From Bacteroidia bacterium (GTDB taxonomy: Bacteria > Bacteroidota > Bacteroidia > UKL13-3), in assembly GCA_021740845.1 (NCBI GenBank), contig JAIOYZ010000028.1, positions 1 through 45,440 on the forward strand: DNA of 45,440 bases, in the 5' to 3' direction. A program made the translations under genes and the position numbers. The notes under the pieces are model-generated. The model was not told the origin of the DNA and ran no database searches. It saw nothing but the letters and a program-made list of their open reading frames with translations. Every line of letters starts with the position of its first letter. Within the stretch, counting starts at the first letter, position 1. Positions 16,307-24,009 of the stretch are shown here, one piece after another.

Positions 16307-18393
16307 AAACAATCTCAACTCCAAAAAAATCTCCACCAAAGGGAAAAATCAAAGGGGAATTAGGTTCAAACAGTAAAGAATTAGAGAAAACGAAAGAAGC
16401 AGTAGAAAGTGCCAAGCAAGAACCCACTAGCACTAATCAGGAACTGCAAACTCGCAACAACCTGCTTAATGAATCCTATGATTATTTAGAAGCTGTATTG
16501 GCCACTATTCACGAGCCCATGCTTGTGCTAGATAAAAATCTTCGTGTGAAATCTGCCAACAAAACATTTTATGAAATATTTAATGTTAAAGAAAAAGATA
16601 CAGAAGGAGTCTTATTATACAATTTAGGAAATAAGCAATGGAATATACCTCGACTACGCGAATTGTTAGAAGACCTACTTCCAAAAAATACCTACTTCCA
16701 TGGTTTTGAAATTACCCATGTATTCCCGCTCATTGGGGAAAAAACGATGCTGCTTAATGCCAAAAGAATTATACAGAAAACAAATCAGGAAGAATTAATT
16801 CTGCTCGCCATTTCAGATGTTACAGAACAAACAAATGCCAGAAGAAAAATAGAAGATAGCGAAAAGCGGTATAATATGATGCTAATGAATTCGCCATTTA
16901 CTTTTGCCGTGCTAAAAGGAAATAACCTAGTTATTGATCTTGCCAACGACAAGATTAAAGAAGTATGGGGAAGAGGGAATGATATAGAAGGCAAATCGCT
17001 GCTCGAAATTATGCCTGAACTTAAAAACACCAAATTCCTCAAAATGCTTGATGAGGTGCGCGCCACCGGTATTCCCTTTCATGGTATTGAAGTACAGAGC
17101 CCCAAAAATATGCATGGGCAAATTAAGGAAGATTATTTTTTCAATTTTGTTTTCCAGCCTTATCTGGAAGCTGACCAAACTATTTCTGGTATAACTATTA
17201 TTGGCAATGAAGTAACAGAGCAGGTAATTGCAAAAAAGAAAATTGAAGAAAGCGAAAAGAAATTTAAACAATTAGCCGAGTTATTACCGCAAAAAGTTTG
17301 GACTGCAGATGAGGAAGGCAACAAAACTTACTTTAATCAAACTTTGCTAGATTATGTAGGAATGTCTTATGAAGAATTAAATGGCGCTAAATGGAAACAA
17401 ATGATTCACCCAGATGATTGGGAAGAGGACGAAATGAAATGGAAGAAATCCATTAAAAGCGGAAAAATATATCAGTCGGAAAGCAGATTTCTAAATAAAG
17501 CTGGAAAATATTTATGGCACATGAATATAGCGGTACCATTAAAGGATGAACTAGGCAAAATCGTACTTTGGATAGGTTCTAAAACCGAAATCGAAAAGCA
17601 GAGAAAACAAAAAGAAATATTAAAAGAAGCTGTTGAAGGCAGAACTTCTGAATTGAAACAAGCCAATGAAGAGTTAATAAAAATGAACAAAGAATTAGAG
17701 GCATTCACCTATGTATCTAGTCATGATTTACAAGAGCCTTTGCGAAAAATACGAACCATTGCAGGGAGATTATTGGAAAAAGAAAATCAAAACTTATCTG
17801 ATAGCGGAAAAAATTATTTCCACTTGATGCAGAATGCAGCAGAAAGGATGCAAACACTTATTCAGGACTTACTTGCATTCTCCCATTTAAGCATGGCGGA
17901 TAGAAATTTTGAAACTATCGACCTCAACATTATTATTGAGGAAGTAAAAATAGAATTTAAAGATGCTTTACTAGAAAAAAATGCGGTTATAGAAGTTAAT
18001 GAAATTTGCAATGTAAAAATTATTCCCTTTCAATTTCGACAGTTAATGCACAATTTAATTAGCAACTCACTCAAATTTTCAAATCCAAATTTACCGGCTC
18101 ATATAAAAATAAGTAGCGAAATTGTTTCAAACAGCAAACTAAATTTTGTAAACCTAATACCGAATAAAGAATACTGCCATATTTCTATTTCCGACAATGG
18201 TATTGGTTTTGAAAAAGAATTTGCTGAAAAAATATTTGAAGTATTCCAAAAACTACATCCCAAAGATGAATATGCAGGCACAGGTATTGGACTTGCCATT
18301 GTAAAAAAAATAATTGAAAACCATAATGGAATTATTTTCGCCACAAGCATACTAAATATAGGAACTACATTTGACATTTATATACCTGCATAA
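16303..18393 (+). CDS. cytosolic multi-PAS sensor histidine kinase
   Basis: A 696-residue kinase without transmembrane segments. A charged coiled coil (about 20-60) leads to PAS 1 (about 60-175), PAS 2 (190-305), PAS 3 with a PAC-like end (315-430), a HisKA dimerisation helix with phospho-acceptor H474 in SSHDLQEPLRKI, and a HATPase_c domain (N-box HNLISNSLKFS 583-593, DNGIGF 631-636, GTGIGLAIV 659-667). The coiled coil and first PAS (TNQELQTRNNLL; SANKTFYEIF; LYNLGNKQWNIPRLREL; FPLIGEKTMLLNAKRI) look like the C-terminal PAS region of CheB-CheR fusion proteins. It should phosphorylate one or both flanking single-domain regulators. The ligand or cofactor sensed by the PAS domains cannot be told. 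Confidence 0.93.
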   Translation: MKTISTPKKSPPKGKIKGELGSNSKELEKTKEAVESAKQEPTSTNQELQTRNNLLNESYDYLEAVLATIHEPMLVLDKNLRVKSANKTFYEIFNVKEKDTEGVLLYNLGNKQWNIPRLRELLEDLLPKNTYFHGFEITHVFPLIGEKTMLLNAKRIIQKTNQEELILLAISDVTEQTNARRKIEDSEKRYNMMLMNSPFTFAVLKGNNLVIDLANDKIKEVWGRGNDIEGKSLLEIMPELKNTKFLKMLDEVRATGIPFHGIEVQSPKNMHGQIKEDYFFNFVFQPYLEADQTISGITIIGNEVTEQVIAKKKIEESEKKFKQLAELLPQKVWTADEEGNKTYFNQTLLDYVGMSYEELNGAKWKQMIHPDDWEEDEMKWKKSIKSGKIYQSESRFLNKAGKYLWHMNIAVPLKDELGKIVLWIGSKTEIEKQRKQKEILKEAVEGRTSELKQANEELIKMNKELEAFTYVSSHDLQEPLRKIRTIAGRLLEKENQNLSDSGKNYFHLMQNAAERMQTLIQDLLAFSHLSMADRNFETIDLNIIIEEVKIEFKDALLEKNAVIEVNEICNVKIIPFQFRQLMHNLISNSLKFSNPNLPAHIKISSEIVSNSKLNFVNLIPNKEYCHISISDNGIGFEKEFAEKIFEVFQKLHPKDEYAGTGIGLAIVKKIIENHNGIIFATSILNIGTTFDIYIPA

Positions 18394-18395
18394 AA

Positions 18396-18791
18396 ATGGA
18401 GAACAAACCACTTTTAATATTGCTAGCAGACGACGACGAGGCCGACCGCCTTCTTTTCCTGGAAATTTTCTCGGGATTAAGAATTAAAACAATTGTTGAA
18501 ACCTTTAAAAATGGAATGGAATTAATGCAATCCCTAAATAAAAAGGATGCTCTCCTGCCCCACCTACTTTTTCTCGACCTCAACATGCCACTTAAAGGCG
18601 GGATGCAATGTTTAAAAGAAATACGGAGCAGTGAAAAACTTAAAAGTATTTCCGTGACTATTTATTCTACATCCAATAATCAAAAGGATATGGATGAATC
18701 CATTTTCAATGGTGCAAACACTTACATAACCAAGCCTTCAAATTTTAATACACTAAAACAGGTATTGGAAACAGCCGTAAATTCTATTTAA
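18396..18791 (+). CDS. single-domain response regulator (REC)
   Basis: A 131-residue receiver domain with the acidic pocket D12-D14 (LLADDDEAD), phospho-acceptor D61 (LFLDLNMP), T/S at IYSTS (about 90-93) and K113 (TKPSNF). There is no output domain. It starts 2 bases after the kinase stop, so it is the third gene of the operon. Its alignment to the first regulator (same positions of D61 and K113) suggests both arose by duplication and serve the same kinase, perhaps one as output and the other as a phosphate sink. Confidence 0.92.
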   Translation: MENKPLLILLADDDEADRLLFLEIFSGLRIKTIVETFKNGMELMQSLNKKDALLPHLLFLDLNMPLKGGMQCLKEIRSSEKLKSISVTIYSTSNNQKDMDESIFNGANTYITKPSNFNTLKQVLETAVNSI

Positions 18792-18869
18792 TTCGAAGTT
18801 TCTTAAATTAAGAATTGTAATAATTAATTGGACCATCCATAAATATTTTCTAATCTAAAATATAGGTAT

Positions 18870-19277
18870 ATGAAAGAAAAAATCGGAACAAAAGAAAAAC
18901 CATTGGTTTTAAAAACGCCTCCATTATCAAGTGAATTCACCATGCACGTTGATGAAAAAGAGGGAAAGGAAATTTTAGTTTGTACAGTTGGTAAAACCGT
19001 ATTGCATTACGATATTAGATGTCTTACAGACCTACATTCCATGCTTAAAGAACACGGAGATTGGATGGAACTAGGAAGTGCCGATGAGCAAAAGCCAGCT
19101 AAGGAAGGAACCGTTGAAGCTTGGGGACGCTCAGAGAAAAATCCAGTTAAGGGTTGGTATGGATTGAAAAAAGGACTTCGTGGTCGCTTTGGAATGTATA
19201 TTCCACCCCTAATGGAAAGTTTAGGTCTTGCAGAGATTACACACGAAGCAAGAGGAAATAAAATGAAGGCGAAGTAG
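18870..19277 (+). CDS. conserved hypothetical protein, cytosolic
   Basis: A 135-residue soluble protein with no signal peptide. It has an N-terminal lysine-rich start, the segment LVCTVGKTVLHYDIRCLTDL, then HGDWMELGSADEQKP, a proline/glycine-rich middle and a basic end (RGNKMKAK). The region WGRSEKNPVKGWYGLKKGLR and RGRFGMYIPPLMESLGLAE looks like a folded, conserved domain of unknown function (perhaps one of the DUF families of Bacteroidota; the name is uncertain). It lies 78 bp after the response-regulator operon on the same strand but seems separate. Confidence 0.7.
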   Translation: MKEKIGTKEKPLVLKTPPLSSEFTMHVDEKEGKEILVCTVGKTVLHYDIRCLTDLHSMLKEHGDWMELGSADEQKPAKEGTVEAWGRSEKNPVKGWYGLKKGLRGRFGMYIPPLMESLGLAEITHEARGNKMKAK

Positions 19278-19573
19278 TATTTAGGTTCAACTAAAATTGA
19301 GTAAAGGGTTCCTTTAGAAATTAAATCAAGGAAAAGTTAAAATCAATCCGTTTTGAACCTACCCTAACATACAAATTTATGAAGCAATTATTATTCAAGC
19401 CCTCACAAAATCTCTTAAATATTTCCTGTTTTTGGGTTGCTAAATATTAGCTTAAGAGAAATTGGTTATAGCTCCAAACACAGACAAAATTGGGCATTAC
19501 TTAGGTTTAAGAATTCTTAAGAAAATAATTTAGTTTTAAAATCAATTTCTTTCTATTATTCGGTTTGAACCAA
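19278..19573. other. intergenic region with near-match and exact GGTTTGAACC motifs
   Basis: Part of a 466-bp gap. It holds GTTTTGAACC (19350-19359), one base from the iterated motif, and an exact GGTTTGAACC at 19562-19571. I see no terminator hairpin or promoter consensus, and the only open frames are very short. Confidence 0.5.
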
Positions 19574-19687
19574 ATGAAGTTATTTAGAAATTTTATCAAA
19601 CGGATTTTTGCCACTAAAAAAACCGAGGATAGAGCCTTCTTTCCGATGCCACCTGATTGGAATTTATCTCCAATTAATTATTTTTAA
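19574..19687 (+). CDS. possible 37-residue small protein
   Basis: A short frame starting ATG 2 bases after the GGTTTGAACC motif. It reads MKLFRNFIKRIFATKKTEDR followed by AFFPMPPDWNLSPINYF: a basic amphipathic head and a proline/tryptophan tail. Composition looks protein-like in an otherwise AT-rich gap, but there is no promoter or ribosome-site evidence, and it could equally be the remnant of a larger gene. Confidence 0.3.
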   Translation: MKLFRNFIKRIFATKKTEDRAFFPMPPDWNLSPINYF

Positions 19688-19743
19688 TATTTTTGCATGT
19701 TTGATTGCCTGCTTAGGAAAAACATATTATTAGCTTTTGTAAA

Positions 19744-20649
19744 ATGGACATGAAAAAGTATTTATTAATTTTTGCTTTGCTCTACTCTATACCCAATATT
19801 TATGGGCAGTTTGCTCCTGTAAATGCAACTTGGTATTATGGCTTGCCAGATGGAAATGGAATTGGTGTGGAGCGTTATATGACCTATGTTTCGGAAAAAG
19901 ACACTACTATTTTTGATGAAACCTATTCTGTTATTGTGGGTAGAAATGATAATTCTTTGGACCTACCTAATTTAAGATTTTACCTTTCGCAAAAAGGAGA
20001 TTCTGTCTTCTATTTCTATCAAAATGAAAAGAAAATTCTTTTTGTTTTGAACCGAAATATTTATGATACTTTTAATATTGATTTGCTTTATATGGATAAA
20101 AACACCTATCCATCCAAAGTAAAAATTGCTTCTATTTTTTGGCAAAAGTCGAATTTACTAGGTACCGATAGTTTGAAGTCTTATTCATTTGAGATTATTG
20201 GAGGTCAAACGGTACATGGCTTTGGGACCTATATTGAAAAGGTAATTTCTTCGCACAATAATGGCATCCTCCCTGCCTTAATTCAATATCCTATGATTCC
20301 AGAAGGATCTCCTTATTTAAGGTGTTATTCGGATACTAATTTTAATTATAAATTTCACCAAATTGCCTGCGATTTTAATAATGTGGGTTTAAATGATCTT
20401 CCACAAATAACGAAAATCAAATTATTCCCAAACCCTGCTAACAATGAATTATTTTTTGAATTAAACTCGCCTATTAATGAGAATACTATTCTTTCTATTT
20501 ACAGCCATTTTGGTCAGCTCATAAATCAAATCAATTTAGGTTTGAACCAAACCAATGCCATTGACATAAGTAATTTACCAACAGGGTTGTATTACCTAAA
20601 CCTTAGTTCGGATAATAGAAGTTATGGAGGGAGTTTTATAAAACAATAA
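19744..20649 (+). CDS. secreted protein with T9SS sorting tail, unknown function
   Basis: A 301-residue exported protein. The signal peptide (KKYLLIFALLYSIPNIYGQ) is followed by a beta-rich domain of about 195 residues (NATWYYGLPDGNG, DSVFYFYQNEKKILFVL, SYSFEIIGGQTVHGFG) often seen in T9SS cargo of this phylum. The C-terminal sorting domain starts IKLFPNPANNELFF and ends SYGGSFIKQ. MDMKK could also start at the second Met (19750). A TATTTTTG element (19688-19695) fits the -7 box but has no good -33 partner. One GGTTTGAACC copy (20539) encodes GLNQT within the sorting domain. Confidence 0.82.
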   Translation: MDMKKYLLIFALLYSIPNIYGQFAPVNATWYYGLPDGNGIGVERYMTYVSEKDTTIFDETYSVIVGRNDNSLDLPNLRFYLSQKGDSVFYFYQNEKKILFVLNRNIYDTFNIDLLYMDKNTYPSKVKIASIFWQKSNLLGTDSLKSYSFEIIGGQTVHGFGTYIEKVISSHNNGILPALIQYPMIPEGSPYLRCYSDTNFNYKFHQIACDFNNVGLNDLPQITKIKLFPNPANNELFFELNSPINENTILSIYSHFGQLINQINLGLNQTNAIDISNLPTGLYYLNLSSDNRSYGGSFIKQ

Positions 20650-20698
20650 ACACCCCTACCCTAAATTTCTTGCTTCTCTATTTTCAGAATCTTTCTTT

Positions 20699-20708
20699 GG
20701 TTCAAACC
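20699..20708 (+). repeat. GGTTCAAACC iterated motif (intergenic)
   Basis: Exact copy in full context CTTTGGTTCAAACCGAAAT, about 50 bp after the preceding stop codon; no second arm for a hairpin. Confidence 0.85.
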
Positions 20709-20875
20709 GAAATACCTGCTTTTGTATTTTATAAATTGCTAAAAACTATATAATAGATATTTTAGAATATGCGTTCTCTATTTTAGTTCTAACCTATTTT
20801 AATTTTATTTGAACCAAGCCCAATGCTTTAATAAAATTGGATGCAGCTTAATTTAAATCTTATTCAAATACCAGT

Positions 20876-21520
20876 ATGCGTAAACTTACTTTCTTTGCAT
20901 TGATAATACTTTTAGGTTTTTCACCGAGAGTTTTAGTTGGGGTAAAAAACACTAAGGAAAGTCTGCCAAGCTCTGTTAACAAAGAACTCTTTGACTTCCA
21001 TTCCAAAACAAAGGTATTTCAAAACCCAGAAAACCAAGATAATTTAATCCCTTGGTCGGAAGACAGAAAGTTAAGAATAGAAGACTTTAAAGCAATACCA
21101 AAGAAAGGAAAGTTTATTGCTTTAACCTCCTCTTCTATTTCGTTTGAGGCGCATGGAAGTAAAGAAACAAAAAAAGGAACAGTCATAATTAAAACCTTTT
21201 TTGATTGTGATAAATCCTATTTCAAGGTGGGTGCAGATTCCACAGAAACCTTAGCGCATGAGCAAATTCATTTTGATATTACGGAAGTTTATGCAAGAAT
21301 TTTCTTGAAAAAACTAAATGAAAAAACTTCCAATTACCAAGAATTCATAAAAAAGCACAAAGCTATTTACGAAACCGTTTTTAAGGAAATGTCGGCTAAA
21401 CAAAATGAATACGATAAAGAAGTTTATCCCGACCCAAGCAAGCAAGAAAAATGGAGCAACTGGGTTAGCAAGCAATTGAAAGACCTTTCTCAATACAGTG
21501 TGAAAGAGATGGTTTATTGA
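20876..21520 (+). CDS. DUF922-like predicted secreted zinc protease
   Basis: A 214-residue exported protein with a signal peptide (LTFFALIILLGFSPRVLVG). After a spacer comes the pattern PWSEDRKLRIEDFKAIP, a run of beta strands beginning with ALTSSSISFEA, and then LAHEQIHFDITEVYARIF. The HEQxH core (H128, E129, H132) with E137 a few residues later forms a probable zinc site of the DUF922 family, whose members are predicted but mostly unproven metalloproteases. The final third is helical and charged. It is transcribed alone and ends convergent with the GNAT gene, without a clear terminator. Confidence 0.72.
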   Translation: MRKLTFFALIILLGFSPRVLVGVKNTKESLPSSVNKELFDFHSKTKVFQNPENQDNLIPWSEDRKLRIEDFKAIPKKGKFIALTSSSISFEAHGSKETKKGTVIIKTFFDCDKSYFKVGADSTETLAHEQIHFDITEVYARIFLKKLNEKTSNYQEFIKKHKAIYETVFKEMSAKQNEYDKEVYPDPSKQEKWSNWVSKQLKDLSQYSVKEMVY

Positions 21521-21565
21521 AATGAAAATTTGAGCTAAAAAAGAATGCTATTATTTTTCTCAATT

Positions 21566-22366
21566 TCACCCCAAATTCCCGCCAATTCTATTGTAAATAT
21601 TTTCTGCTTTCCAGGTTTGGTTCAAACCAAAATGCATGCGTTTGGCTTCTCTAAAGGTGGTATATCCAAAATGTTTTAGAAAGTCCTTTGCAACCTGATT
21701 GTTTTTTGGAAAGCTTGTATAATCAAAATCTTTAAATCTATGTTTCATTAATTCTATTCCTGCTTCTGCTGTATTGGCGTTTATCATTCCATCACCTAAT
21801 TTGGGAAGGTAATAGCCACATAAATTTCCGTCTTTTATAAACAAGCTTGCTTCGTTTAAAAATGGTTCTAAATGAAACATTCTTTTCTCACCAGAAATTT
21901 CAAAATCCAATTGTGCTAAGGCGTTGAAATATTCGGGTTGATAAGCAACAATATTCTGCGTTTCCAAATCCTTTGGTTCAAACCGAAGCTCTTTATAAAA
22001 CTCATATGTAGTCTGAGTTTCAAAACCCAATTTCTCATATACAGTTGCGCCCAAATCTGTGGCTATAAGAAAAATACTTTCACATCCTTTGGCCTGCATT
22101 TGCTCCACCAAGGTTTGGGTAATCTTGCTTCCCAAACCTTGTTTTCTGTAATCTCTGTGCACAATTATATGTCCGAGCCAAGCAATGTTTTCATGCACAA
22201 TGCCCGCTCCTATTCCAATTAATTTACCATCCTCTTCCAACTTAATGGGAAAGGAAAAATCTTGGTCCAAATAATTTTGAAGATGTGGCCTTATGTCTCC
22301 CCATTCCTCTGGCTGTATGCTGGGAATCTGAATTAAATCCTGTGCAGTAAACGGAGCAAATTTCAT
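21566..22366 (-). CDS. GNAT-family acetyltransferase (tandem GNAT domains)
   Basis: A 266-residue acetyl-CoA-dependent acyltransferase. The N-terminal GNAT domain (about 1-130) has the acetyl-CoA loop RKQGLG (R74-G79) after the strand AWLGHIIVHRDY, and the closing ATVYEKLGFE segment. The C-terminal half (about 140-266) resembles the second, usually degenerate GNAT-like domain of such two-domain proteins (EISGEKRMFHLEPFL, LFIKDGNLCGYYLPKLGDG). The substrate is unknown. It begins 17 bp after the outer-membrane-type gene on the same strand, so the two may be co-transcribed. Two motif copies lie inside (21619 encoding GLNQT; 21975 encoding FEPK). Confidence 0.85.
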   Translation of the reverse strand: MKFAPFTAQDLIQIPSIQPEEWGDIRPHLQNYLDQDFSFPIKLEEDGKLIGIGAGIVHENIAWLGHIIVHRDYRKQGLGSKITQTLVEQMQAKGCESIFLIATDLGATVYEKLGFETQTTYEFYKELRFEPKDLETQNIVAYQPEYFNALAQLDFEISGEKRMFHLEPFLNEASLFIKDGNLCGYYLPKLGDGMINANTAEAGIELMKHRFKDFDYTSFPKNNQVAKDFLKHFGYTTFREAKRMHFGLNQTWKAENIYNRIGGNLG

Positions 22367-22383
22367 TTTTGGTTCAAACAGAA

Positions 22384-23877
22384 TTAGAATAATTGATATA
22401 CAAAACCTGCGGTTAAACTATTGCGCAATTGAAAAAAGGATACACTACTTTTATTCTGTGGCTTCTCCATAAAATCATTCTGACCTAAAACAAAAAAACT
22501 ATTGTAAACAGTAAAATTTAAATGTGGCGAAAACCATTTGTAGTATCTAAAAGTAATATTCATGGTAGGGTTAAGTGTAAATCGTTTATCGTAATAAATA
22601 TTATTAGGTAATGCATCCAAAAACTGAATATAGGTATAGGATGGCATGACTCTTAATATTAAAATATTTCTAGAATTTGGTTGGTATAAATGCTGCCAAT
22701 AGGCACTTAATTTAAAATTTAAACTTCCACTATTATAACCAAAAGCATCACCTAAATCTTTGGGTGCCGGAAGGCTATCTTCATAAGTTTGATAATAATT
22801 TGAGTTATATGCCAAACCACCAGTTAACGACCAACCGTAAGAGCGTTCTACTGTTAAAGATTTTTGAGTAGAAAAATCATAATCTACACCCATGAATGCA
22901 GAATATCTTTGGTCCCAAGAATTTCTCCTTGAATAAACTAATTGGGAATCCCATTCTTTGTTATTCGTTTTCGAATTTATAACATAGGTCTGAGGGTTAA
23001 AATAATAGGTCCAACGCTTACCTGAGAAGCGCAATTGCCTATTGCTATAAAGCCAATTATCTGTAAGGGTTGTATAATAGGTAATAGATTTATTTCCATT
23101 TATTCCATTGGCTTGCATAACACTATCGAGAGCAGTAAGCTGTTCTATAGTTTTAAACCTAAAATCTAAATAGCGTTTATTATTTATTTGGGTTATTCCT
23201 TTGGCAATATTCTCCAGCTGAAGTGCTGTATAATTTGTTCCAGCTTTCCTTTCTAAGTCTTGTAAAATAAATGCCGCTTGAACTGCATCCGTTACATTTT
23301 CTAATCTACCATTTCCTAAACCAAGCTTGAGATTAATTTGGTTTTGAGTTTGGTATTCCCTTCTCTTATAATCCAAATCTGAATTGTAGATGCTTTTTTC
23401 AAAAGAACTTTGTTGATTTAGGGTTGCCATAATTGACAGGTAGTTGAACTTCAATTCACTTTTATAAAATCTGGTTTCTTCTTGATAATTAAGGTCTAGA
23501 ATAATTCTAGTATTATTTTTCATCCATTTAACAGTAGAATTGGTTGAATGATTTTGCGTTGACAAACTAGAATATTCTCTAAAGGTAAAGTTCCTGTTTC
23601 TTTGAAGGTTTGCGGTATTGGTATATGTAAAATAATTACCACCCAGATTTAAGGATTGATTGCTTGTACGGTCTTTAAAACTAGTTGTATATTTCTTGCT
23701 CGAATCGGCAGTTGAAATATTGCTTAGGTTACCGTTAGAGCCCAAATCCAAAGAAAACAACAAACCTCGGTAATTTTGAAAGCGGTATTTGTAGTTGTTT
23801 AAATCATAGGTTTGGGCAAAAATTTGGTTCAAACCTAAACCCAAAAGTAGTGCAATTAGGTAATAGTTTTTTTTCAT
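22384..23877 (-). CDS. probable outer-membrane beta-barrel protein
   Basis: A 497-residue exported protein. The signal peptide is MKKNYYLIALLLGLGLNQIF, cut after AQ. The rest is rich in alternating aromatic and polar residues (TRIILDLNYQEETRFY, RQLRFSGKRWTYYFNPQTYV, MNITFRYYKWFSPHLNFTVY) and ends with an aromatic C-terminal residue (AGFVYQLF). Both features are typical of outer-membrane barrels. It is not TonB-dependent: no plug is seen. The GGTTTGAACC motif (23826) encodes GLNQ in the signal peptide. It is divergent from the GH20 gene across a 132-bp gap. Substrate unknown. Confidence 0.65.
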   Translation of the reverse strand: MKKNYYLIALLLGLGLNQIFAQTYDLNNYKYRFQNYRGLLFSLDLGSNGNLSNISTADSSKKYTTSFKDRTSNQSLNLGGNYFTYTNTANLQRNRNFTFREYSSLSTQNHSTNSTVKWMKNNTRIILDLNYQEETRFYKSELKFNYLSIMATLNQQSSFEKSIYNSDLDYKRREYQTQNQINLKLGLGNGRLENVTDAVQAAFILQDLERKAGTNYTALQLENIAKGITQINNKRYLDFRFKTIEQLTALDSVMQANGINGNKSITYYTTLTDNWLYSNRQLRFSGKRWTYYFNPQTYVINSKTNNKEWDSQLVYSRRNSWDQRYSAFMGVDYDFSTQKSLTVERSYGWSLTGGLAYNSNYYQTYEDSLPAPKDLGDAFGYNSGSLNFKLSAYWQHLYQPNSRNILILRVMPSYTYIQFLDALPNNIYYDKRFTLNPTMNITFRYYKWFSPHLNFTVYNSFFVLGQNDFMEKPQNKSSVSFFQLRNSLTAGFVYQLF

Positions 23878-23985
23878 AGTGGGATTTATTTATTGGTTTT
23901 AAAAACCAGCAATTATTATTCCAATAATAAAGATAAGTTGCCTAATAATTCCTTTAAAAAAGCTAAATTCTTTGGAATAGCTTAC

Positions 23986-23993
23986 TATATTTG
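23986..23993 (+). promoter_or_regulatory. candidate -7 box (TATATTTG) of the GH20 gene
   Basis: TATATTTG matches the Bacteroidota -7 consensus 16 bp before the ATG at 24010. No TTG occurs at the usual 19-base spacing, so this is tentative. Confidence 0.35.
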
Positions 23994-24009
23994 GCTTTTA
24001 CAATTTTAT

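Noticed and set aside
23893-24009. 39-residue N-terminal extension of the GH20 gene
   Set aside because: It begins at TTG and would leave 15 bp to the divergent gene; the ATG at 24010 gives a standard signal peptide.
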